Shown one piece after another: positions 1-5,494 of a stretch of DNA of 7,539 bases. Position 1 is the stretch's first letter. Every line of letters starts with the position of its first letter. Position numbers and translations under genes: made by a program. This DNA is from an uncultured Ruminococcus sp. (GTDB lineage: Bacteria; Bacillota; Clostridia; Oscillospirales; Ruminococcaceae): contig CACZQG010000072.1 in the NCBI GenBank assembly GCA_902783235.1, forward strand, positions 1 through 7,539. Direction: 5' to 3'. Below the pieces are notes generated by a model. It was not told the DNA's origin. It searched no databases and was given only the letters and a program-made list of their open reading frames with translations.

Positions 1-26
1 CAGTATGCCTGCATCGATTTTGTACA

Positions 27-74
27 ATCTAACGAAAAATCTGACTTCGCATCTGACGCACAATCTTTGTGCGG
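27..74. repeat. Four imperfect 12-nt units, each starting ATCT
   Basis: The word ATCT starts at 27, 39, 51 and 63, exactly 12 bases apart. The first three units continue as ATCTAAC, ATCTGAC and ATCTGAC, and the fourth as ATCTTTG. The last two units also form a small hairpin: CGCACAA (57-63), a 3-base loop, then TTGTGCG (67-73). The stretch lies just outside the terminator that precedes the biotin operon. Plus frame 1 is open from base 1 to a TGA at 109-111 and frame 2 to a TAA at 83-85, so this could be the 3' tail of an upstream gene. It could equally be a degenerate intergenic repeat. No function is assigned. Confidence 0.45.
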
Positions 75-85
75 TATTGCCTTAA
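67..85 (+). repeat. Left copy of a 19-nt repeat flanking the biotin operon
   Basis: TTGTGCGGTATTGCCTTAA here matches the right arm of the palindrome at 2789-2807 in 18 of 19 bases; only T75 versus C2797 differs. The inner stem with CGCACAA (57-63) is kept, but the outer part of the left arm present at 2767-2778 is missing here, so this is a half-palindrome. The two copies bracket birA-bioY-bioB. The likeliest reading is a dispersed terminator or REP-like sequence of this genome, but the window holds only these two copies. Confidence 0.6.
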
Positions 86-126
86 TACGGACACTCATAT
101 TCAGAACGTGAGTGTCCGTAATTTTT
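86..126 (+). terminator. Rho-independent terminator of the upstream gene
   Basis: The arms TACGGACACTCA (86-97) and TGAGTGTCCGTA (109-120) pair perfectly over 12 bp around an 11-base loop. They are followed by A and then five T (122-126). This is a canonical intrinsic terminator for transcription entering from the left. It separates the biotin operon from whatever lies upstream, and its T-run ends immediately before the BirA operator. Confidence 0.85.
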
Positions 127-127
127 A

Positions 128-161
128 TTGTTAACTAATCTCTTGAAAAAACGGTTGACAA
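128..161. promoter_or_regulatory. BirA operator (biotin repressor binding site)
   Basis: The half-site TTGTTAACT (128-136) and the half-site GGTTGACAA (153-161) face each other across 16 bases. This fits the known BirA operator layout, an inverted repeat of roughly TTGTTAACC and GGTTAACAA separated by 14-16 bases. Each half differs from that consensus by about one base. The right half contains the -35 box of the birA promoter (155-160), so bound BirA-biotinyl-AMP would block RNA polymerase. This predicts autoregulated, biotin-repressed expression of birA-bioY-bioB. Confidence 0.75.
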
Positions 162-183
162 ATGTGGCGACATATGATATAAT
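155..183 (+). promoter_or_regulatory. Sigma-A promoter of the birA-bioY-bioB operon
   Basis: TTGACA (155-160) and TATAAT (178-183) are both perfect consensus boxes with the optimal 17-base spacer. Transcription should begin near 189-191, giving a leader of only about 30 bases before the birA start codon. That leaves no room for a riboswitch or attenuator. Control is therefore expected to be by the overlapping BirA operator. Confidence 0.88.
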
Positions 184-219
184 GTCTATTGTAAACTTGA
201 TATTAAGGAGATGAGATGA

Positions 220-1203
220 TTGTCAACCAAAGAAAGGGTATTGGAACTGTTGAAGAAAAACAGTGGGAGCCATCTTTCAGGAGAACAGATAGCCGAATTA
301 CTTGGGATATCACGTACTGCTGTGTGGAAAGCAGTAAAACAGCTCAGAACCGAAGGCTATGATATTAATGCGCAGACCAATAGGGGATATGTGATAGGTC
401 AGAAGACAGATATATTGACTTTATCAGGGATAAAACAGCATCTTGACAGCAGCTTGTCAATACCTGAGATAAAGCTTCTGGATAAGGTGGATTCAACAAA
501 TAATTACTTGAAGCAGTCTGTTGTACCTGAAAAGGAAAAAGATGGATTTATAGTTATCGCAGGTGAGCAGACTGAGGGCAGAGGACGGTTCGGACGCAGA
601 TTTTATTCCCCATCGGGCAGCGGTATTTACATGAGCCTTTTACTCAGACCGGAGGGGTGTACTATACAGAAGTCAGTGAAATATACAACAATGGCGGCGG
701 CAGCAGTGTGTGTGGCGCTTGAGGGGCTGACTGAGTACAGACCCGGTATAAAATGGGTCAATGATATTTATATAAACGGGCGTAAGGTTTGCGGTATTCT
801 GACAGAGGGATCCGCCGATCTGGAAAGCGGATTTTTAGATCATGCAGTTCTGGGGATAGGATTGAATGTATATGAGCCTGAAAATGGTTTTCCGGAAGAA
901 ATAGAAGGTATTGCCGGCGGCGTATTCCATACCCGTAAAACCGATATGAAGAATAGAATCGTATCGGGGATCCTGAATAGTTTTTATAGTCTTTACAGCA
1001 ATGACAAGGACTATGCGGACAAATACCGCCAGAGGAGTATGATATTAGGCAAAACTGTCAATATGTCATTTGGAGGTAAGACGAAGCAGATAAGAGTGAT
1101 AGATATTGATGATGATTGCGCTCTTATCGCCATGGATGAGAATGGAAAAAAGCATCGTTATACCGGTGGCGAAGTCAGTATTTCAAGGGAGGATATTATA
1201 TGA
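220..1203 (+). CDS. birA: Bifunctional biotin operon repressor / biotin-protein ligase BirA
   Basis: BirA activates biotin with ATP to biotinyl-AMP and transfers it to the acceptor lysine of biotin-dependent carboxylases. With biotinyl-AMP bound it dimerises and represses biotin genes. The 327 residues contain an N-terminal winged helix-turn-helix (about 4-60, with ISRTAVWKAV at 30-39), the catalytic core with DSTNNYLK (91-98), the biotinyl-AMP loop GRGRFGR (120-126) and KWVNDI (178-183, Lys178 matching the catalytic-site lysine). A C-terminal SH3-like domain spans about 275-322. Length and architecture match the two-function (repressor-type) BirA group rather than the ligase-only group. The start is TTG, chosen because AAGGAG (205-210) lies 9 bases upstream; the ATG at 211 is in frame but hits TGA after two codons. 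The stop overlaps bioY by 4 bases, so translation is probably coupled. The gene lies behind its own operator. Confidence 0.96.
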   Translation: MSTKERVLELLKKNSGSHLSGEQIAELLGISRTAVWKAVKQLRTEGYDINAQTNRGYVIGQKTDILTLSGIKQHLDSSLSIPEIKLLDKVDSTNNYLKQSVVPEKEKDGFIVIAGEQTEGRGRFGRRFYSPSGSGIYMSLLLRPEGCTIQKSVKYTTMAAAAVCVALEGLTEYRPGIKWVNDIYINGRKVCGILTEGSADLESGFLDHAVLGIGLNVYEPENGFPEEIEGIAGGVFHTRKTDMKNRIVSGILNSFYSLYSNDKDYADKYRQRSMILGKTVNMSFGGKTKQIRVIDIDDDCALIAMDENGKKHRYTGGEVSISREDII

Positions 1204-1754
1204 CAGCTTCAAAAACAAGAACAATGAAATTATGTCTGTGTGCTTTATTTACTGCACTTATTACTGTGGGAGCATTTATAAAGATACCAATTCCACCTGT
1301 TCCCTTTACATTACAGGTGGAATTTGTGATGCTGGCAGGACTTATACTTGGTTCGGTATGGGGCAGCATTTCTGTATGGCTGTATGTGTTTATGGGACTC
1401 ATAGGTCTCCCGGTATTTACTCAGGGAGGCGGGATCGGATATGTTGTAAATCCTGCATTCGGGTACCTTATCGGATTTGGTGTTTCTGCATTTGTTATGG
1501 GCCGTATTTGCGAAAGAAAGAGTGAGGCTTCTTATATTCGTTTACTGATCTCATGTTTTGTAGGGCTTGCTATATCTTATGCCTCAGGAATGATCTACTA
1601 TTATCTTATCAGTACTTTATACCTGGGTAAGGATGTAGGACTATGGTGGCTGATATGGAACTTTTTCCTGCTGATAGTTCCAAAGGATATAATCATGAGC
1701 TTTTTTGTGGCATTTATCGCAAAACGTATTAAACCTGTTATCAACAAAATTTAA
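1200..1754 (+). CDS. bioY: Biotin ECF transporter substrate-binding component BioY
   Basis: BioY is the membrane S-component that captures biotin with high affinity; it works with the shared EcfT-EcfA-EcfA' energising module, not seen in this window. The 184-residue protein is hydrophobic throughout, with about six membrane segments. It carries family signatures: VPFTLQ (34-39), GLPVF (69-73) followed by a glycine-rich turn (QGGG, 75-78), NPAFGYLIGF (84-93), and a VPKDI segment (160-164) where the family has a conserved Pro-x-Asp. The ATG overlaps the birA stop as ATGA, and AGGGAGG (1186-1192) lies 7 bases upstream, so the start is secure. Its place between the repressor and biotin synthase supports biotin, or possibly dethiobiotin, as substrate. 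Confidence 0.95.
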   Translation: MTASKTRTMKLCLCALFTALITVGAFIKIPIPPVPFTLQVEFVMLAGLILGSVWGSISVWLYVFMGLIGLPVFTQGGGIGYVVNPAFGYLIGFGVSAFVMGRICERKSEASYIRLLISCFVGLAISYASGMIYYYLISTLYLGKDVGLWWLIWNFFLLIVPKDIIMSFFVAFIAKRIKPVINKI

Positions 1755-1766
1755 AGGAGCATTATA

Positions 1767-2723
1767 ATGGATCTGATAAAGCTGGCAGATGAAATAATTA
1801 ATGGCAAGCGTCTTGAAAGAGGGGATGATCTGTCTTTCTTTGAAAGCTGTGATCTTGATGAGCTTTGCCGTGGAGCTGACAGAATACGCCGTGAATTGTG
1901 CGGAAACAAGGTGGATCTGTGCAGTATCATAAACGGGAAAAGCGGCAGATGCTCAGAAAACTGCAAATTTTGTGCTCAGTCCGGCTGCTCATTTACAGGG
2001 GTGGATGAATATGATTTTCTTGATGAGGAAACTATAGTCAGGGAGTGTAAGCATAATGAAATGAGCGGTGTTCATCGCTTTTCAATTGTAACCGCCGGAA
2101 GAACACTTTCCGATGCTGATTTTGAAAAGGCGGTTTCCGTATACAGACGGATGAAAAAAGAGTGCAAAATAGAGCTTTGTGCCTCTCATGGTTTACTTAC
2201 ATTGGAACAGTTTCGCAGGCTGCGGGATATTGGGATCACACACTGTCATGCAAATATTGAGACTTCCAGGAGATTTTTCCCGAATATCTGTACAACTCAT
2301 ACCTTTGATGATAAGATCGCTTGTATAAAACGTGCACAGACTGCCGGTCTGGAGGTGTGCTCCGGGGGTATAATCGGAATGGGTGAAACATTTGAGGACA
2401 GGATAGATATGGCACTTACACTTTCAGGACTCGGAATAAGCTCAGTTCCAATAAATGCACTGCGTCCTGTAAAGGGAACACCCTTTGAAGGTATCCCTCC
2501 CATCACAGAAGATGAGATACTAAGAACGGCTGCTATGTTCCGATACATACTTCCCACAGCGTTTGTTCGTCTTGCGGCAGGAAGGAATATAATGAAGGAT
2601 TCGGGAAAAAAGGCTTTTATGTCAGGTGTGAATGCTGCTATTAAGGGAGATATGCTGACCACATCAGGGAATAATATCAAAGAAGATATTGAAATGCTGA
2701 GGGGTATGGCATTTGAGGTATAG
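1767..2723 (+). CDS. bioB: Biotin synthase BioB (radical SAM, anaerobe-type)
   Basis: BioB inserts sulfur into dethiobiotin to make biotin, using a radical-SAM [4Fe-4S] cluster plus an auxiliary iron-sulfur cluster as sulfur source. The 318 residues show the SAM-cluster motif CSENCKFC (Cys62, Cys66, Cys69), ELCASHG (Cys138), VCSGGIIGMGET (Cys198) and VRLAAGR (267-273). Compared with E. coli BioB from memory, the cluster ligands Cys128 and Cys188 correspond to Cys138 and Cys198. The Cys97 position (RFCMG) is Ser106 here, in RFSIVTAGR. That fits the clostridial BioB group reported to use a different auxiliary cluster. AAAGGAG (1753-1759) sits 7 bases before the ATG and overlaps the bioY stop, so the gene is third in the operon. 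The UAG stop is followed by an open frame to 2807, probably chance. Confidence 0.95.
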   Translation: MDLIKLADEIINGKRLERGDDLSFFESCDLDELCRGADRIRRELCGNKVDLCSIINGKSGRCSENCKFCAQSGCSFTGVDEYDFLDEETIVRECKHNEMSGVHRFSIVTAGRTLSDADFEKAVSVYRRMKKECKIELCASHGLLTLEQFRRLRDIGITHCHANIETSRRFFPNICTTHTFDDKIACIKRAQTAGLEVCSGGIIGMGETFEDRIDMALTLSGLGISSVPINALRPVKGTPFEGIPPITEDEILRTAAMFRYILPTAFVRLAAGRNIMKDSGKKAFMSGVNAAIKGDMLTTSGNNIKEDIEMLRGMAFEV

Positions 2724-2766
2724 TATGGCTTTGTAAAAGAAATAACGGATATTTTTGCTTCTCCAA

Positions 2767-2807
2767 TTAAGGCAATGCCGCACAAAAATTGTGCGGCATT
2801 GCCTTAA
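2767..2807. terminator. Perfect 19-bp palindrome between convergent genes; probable bidirectional terminator
   Basis: The arms 2767-2785 (TTAAGGCAATGCCGCACAA) and 2789-2807 are exact reverse complements around the loop AAA. The hairpin starts 44 bases after the bioB stop. It contains the stop codon (TAA, complement of 2804-2806) of the leftward GTPase gene. Neither side has a strong U-run: only TTAA at each edge, with an AT-rich stretch beyond 2807. Termination in both directions is likely from position and stem strength but not textbook. The right arm recurs nearly exactly at 67-85, so a dispersed REP-like element used as a terminator is also possible. Confidence 0.75.
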
Positions 2808-5371
2808 AGTATATATTCTCTTATAGCTTTTTCCACCGCCCTGACTTCCTTTTCAAATTCTGTTGCAGATATACGGTATGCACCGTTACCAAGAATGATG
2901 ATCTGTTCAAGATTATCTGATGTAGCTACTCTTACACGATGTTTTTTACCTATCTCATGAGTGACTTTTTCAATGTACATATCTGCTGTTTCCGCTTCCT
3001 TAGTATAAACAACGCTTATGTTATGTATTTTTTCGATATTTCTTGTGGGATTTTTCATTTTATAAGCATCAAAAACAACTATGACCTCGCATTGCTTAAA
3101 GCCCTGATAATTGCACATTGTATTTATAAGGCAGTTCCTGGCAAGATCAAGGTTATCCTTTGAAAGCTTATTAAGCTCTTCCCAGGCAAATATAACATTA
3201 TATCCATCTACCAACAAGTATTCAGGACCTTCCGGGACGGGTGCAGCTTTGAATTTAACACTACTCTGATCTTTCTTCGGAACAAAGGCCTTCAGCTTAT
3301 CACGTTTTATAGGACCGTATGTCCGTTCAAATATCTCCATCAGCTCCTTGTCGCTAGCAAGGGCTTTTTTATATTCATTTACATTTTCTTGAGTGAATTC
3401 TGTTTCGGCTGTCATTTCATTTTCGGCTTCCAGACAGCTTGGAAGATGCATTTTATTCTCCACTTCATTCCATTTTACAATATATCCGCTGCCATGAGTG
3501 CAGAATACAGAATCCGGAGTATTCTCTGTGTCACCTTCCGGGTCATATCCCTTGGCTATTATTATTTCCTCGGAATTATGACATGGCTTGAATCCCGAGA
3601 GAGTACAGCTTAGTCTTCCACGTCCCTTGGTGTAGCTCTGAACCTCACTATGATATCCATTCATCTCAGAAACCGGTGCTTCTCCGTGTATTACTGACAT
3701 TTGCTCATGGGATGAAAGCTCCGGAGATGAAAATGTCCCTGACATATTCTGTATGTCATTTATAGCCCTGCCTACGCAGTCAGAGGGAATTATTAGCTTG
3801 AAGCGGTAAAAAGGTTCTAACAGTATGGGCTGACATTTCATAAGGCCCTGGCGAACTGCCCGGTAGGTAGCCTGTCTGAAATCACCGCCTTCAGTGTGCT
3901 TTAAATGGGCTTTTCCCGATTTAAGTGTAATTTTCATATCGGTGATGGGAGAACCGGTAAGCACTCCAAGGTGTTCTTTTTCCTTTAAGTGGGTAAGTAT
4001 AAGATTTTGCCAGTTACGGGAAAGCTTATCCTCACGGCAGTCTGTCTCGAATACAAGACCGCTTCCTTGTTCCATGGGTTCAAGAAGAAGATGTACCTCT
4101 GCATAGTGACGAAGGGGCTCATAATGCCCGACACCCTCGGCAGCATTGCCTATAGTTTCTCTGTAGGAAACCTCGCCGGCACTAAATGATATTTCACTGC
4201 CAAAGCGCTGCTGCATGATGTCATGGATTATTTCCAGCTGTATCTGTCCCATAAGGTGAACTTTTATTCTGTCAAGAAGCTTGTCCCATGTTACATGGAG
4301 CTTTGGATCCTCCTGCTCCAGTATTTTAAGCTGCTGTAACAGAGTATGATTGTCTGTACTGTTGGAAGGAAAAACATTATAGCTGAGTACGGGCTCCAGA
4401 ACTGACATATCTGTTGAACTCTCTGCGCCCAGTCCCATACCGGGATATGTGGCTGTAAGTCCTGTCACAGCGCAAACTGTTCCCGATCCGGCAACATCCG
4501 GAGCTGTATATTTTTTACCTGAATATATGCGTATCTGGTTTATCTTTTCCTTGTATTGTTCGCCATTTGCAGTATAATCTATAAGATCCTTGACCTTAAG
4601 TGCGCCTCCGGTTATTTTCATATGAGTAAGTCTGGTGCCCTGCTCATCAGATGAGATCTTAAAGATCCTGGCACCGAATCTGTCGGTATAAGCAGGAGCT
4701 TTCATCATTTTATCAAGCAGATTAAGAAAATCCTCAACTCCTTCTGTTTTAAGAGCAGAGCCGAACATACAGGGGAATACCTTACGATGCATTATTGCTT
4801 CACTGATACTGTTTTCTTTAAATGTCTCTGTATCAAGATATTCTTCCATTAATGTCTCGGTACACAGGGAAAGCTGTTCCTTGAATGGGTCTGTCTGCGT
4901 ATCGGTAAAATCGATACAGCTGTCAGAGAGTCCTTTTTTTAGCTTATACATTACCCCACTGTGAGTGACATCAGGCAGATCGTTTTTGTTCACAAATATA
5001 AATGTGGGTATACGGTAGCGTTTTAGCAGCTCCCATAAAGTTTCGGTATGGCTTTGTATAGGATCCGGTCCGCTTACAACAAGAATGGCACAGTCGATCA
5101 CCTGAAGAGTGCGTTCGGTTTCGGTGGAAAAATCTGTATGACCGGGAGTATCCATAAGAGTATACCGGGTATCATTCAGATTAAATTCTGCCTGCTTTGA
5201 AAAAATTGTGATACCCCTTTCTTTTTCAAGGGAGTGAGTATCCAGAAATGCATTTTTATGATCAACTCGTCCAAGAGAGCGTATGCTGCCTGTTTTGTAC
5301 AGTATTGCCTCTGACAGCGTGGTTTTTCCTGAGTCTACATGAGCGAGTATACCTATGGTTATTCTTTTCAT
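2804..5371 (-). CDS. TetM/EF-G-like translational GTPase fused to a YacP/Rae1-like NYN nuclease domain
   Basis: The 855-residue protein starts with a translational GTPase domain: P-loop AHVDSGKT (10-17), RGIT (52-55), DTPGHTDF (74-81), NKND (128-131) and SAL (205-207). EF-G-like domains II to V follow to about 600, most like the ribosome protection (TetM/TetO) family. These proteins are usually about 640 residues; here a connector with FCTHGSGYIVKW (623-634) and FERTYGPIKR (681-690) leads to an NYN/PIN-like domain (about 716-850). That domain has acidic residues typical of the YacP fold: VDGYN (Asp722), VFDAYK (Asp768), ETADMYIE (Asp797) and ATSDN (Asp819). YacP (Rae1) of B. subtilis cuts mRNA in the ribosomal A site. 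I infer a ribosome-acting GTPase-nuclease, with tetracycline protection unproven. A GGAGA motif (complement of 5376-5380) lies 4 bases before the ATG. The gene is divergent from spoIIIAA and convergent with bioB, so it is transcribed alone. Confidence 0.9.
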   Translation of the reverse strand: MKRITIGILAHVDSGKTTLSEAILYKTGSIRSLGRVDHKNAFLDTHSLEKERGITIFSKQAEFNLNDTRYTLMDTPGHTDFSTETERTLQVIDCAILVVSGPDPIQSHTETLWELLKRYRIPTFIFVNKNDLPDVTHSGVMYKLKKGLSDSCIDFTDTQTDPFKEQLSLCTETLMEEYLDTETFKENSISEAIMHRKVFPCMFGSALKTEGVEDFLNLLDKMMKAPAYTDRFGARIFKISSDEQGTRLTHMKITGGALKVKDLIDYTANGEQYKEKINQIRIYSGKKYTAPDVAGSGTVCAVTGLTATYPGMGLGAESSTDMSVLEPVLSYNVFPSNSTDNHTLLQQLKILEQEDPKLHVTWDKLLDRIKVHLMGQIQLEIIHDIMQQRFGSEISFSAGEVSYRETIGNAAEGVGHYEPLRHYAEVHLLLEPMEQGSGLVFETDCREDKLSRNWQNLILTHLKEKEHLGVLTGSPITDMKITLKSGKAHLKHTEGGDFRQATYRAVRQGLMKCQPILLEPFYRFKLIIPSDCVGRAINDIQNMSGTFSSPELSSHEQMSVIHGEAPVSEMNGYHSEVQSYTKGRGRLSCTLSGFKPCHNSEEIIIAKGYDPEGDTENTPDSVFCTHGSGYIVKWNEVENKMHLPSCLEAENEMTAETEFTQENVNEYKKALASDKELMEIFERTYGPIKRDKLKAFVPKKDQSSVKFKAAPVPEGPEYLLVDGYNVIFAWEELNKLSKDNLDLARNCLINTMCNYQGFKQCEVIVVFDAYKMKNPTRNIEKIHNISVVYTKEAETADMYIEKVTHEIGKKHRVRVATSDNLEQIIILGNGAYRISATEFEKEVRAVEKAIREYIL

Positions 5372-5396
5372 AATTTCTCCAGAATGTTTTTATTTA

Positions 5397-5425
5397 ATTG
5401 TACCACATTATTTTATAAAAATCAA
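5397..5425 (-). promoter_or_regulatory. Sigma-A-like promoter of the GTPase-nuclease gene
   Basis: On the minus strand, TTGATT (complement of 5420-5425) and TACAAT (complement of 5397-5402) are separated by exactly 17 bases. Transcription would start about 7 bases past the -10 box, near 5390, leaving a leader of about 20 bases. That is far too short for the attenuation leader found before tetM-type resistance genes. Basal, vegetative expression is therefore the simplest reading. Confidence 0.7.
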
Positions 5426-5433
5426 CTTATCTG

Positions 5434-5462
5434 TTCTATTTATTAATTGAGTAACATAGAAT
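5434..5462 (+). promoter_or_regulatory. Candidate sigma-E promoter of the spoIIIA operon
   Basis: CATAGAAT (5455-5462) matches the sigma-E -10 consensus CATACAHT except at one base. TTCTATT (5434-5440), 14 bases upstream, matches five of seven positions of the -35 element KMATATT. The spoIIIA operon is known to be read by mother-cell sigma-E in Bacillus, and no good sigma-A promoter is seen on this strand in the gap. The leader would be about 25 bases. The -35 match is weak, so the assignment rests partly on the known biology of the operon. Confidence 0.5.
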
Positions 5463-5494
5463 AAAAGCAAAGAACAAATAAAGGAGATGCAAAA

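Noticed and set aside
211..219. ATG AGA TGA directly before the TTG start of birA, as a two-codon upstream ORF or alternative start
   Set aside because: It directly abuts the AAGGAG motif with no spacer and stops after two codons. The TTG at 220 has ideal 9-base spacing and begins the conserved HTH domain.
184..219. Riboswitch or attenuator in the biotin operon leader
   Set aside because: The leader from the predicted start is only about 30 bases and shows no stem; no biotin riboswitch is known to me, and the BirA operator explains control.
1106..1525. 139-codon plus-strand open frame across the birA-bioY junction
   Set aside because: It overlaps two well-supported genes in another frame and its product is a cysteine-rich low-quality sequence without family resemblance.
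2297..2785. 162-codon minus-strand open frame opposite bioB
   Set aside because: It lies fully within conserved bioB coding sequence, has no ribosome binding site or recognisable domain, and is explained by the codon bias of the real gene.
2724..2807. Open frame of 27 codons after the bioB TAG, possible stop readthrough
   Set aside because: BioB already has its expected length and C-terminus. The extra frame runs into the palindrome and shows no recognisable sequence.
5411..5420. Palindrome TTTTATAAAA between spoIIIAA and the GTPase gene as an operator
   Set aside because: It is a short pure-AT palindrome in an AT-rich promoter spacer, easily due to chance, with no second copy.
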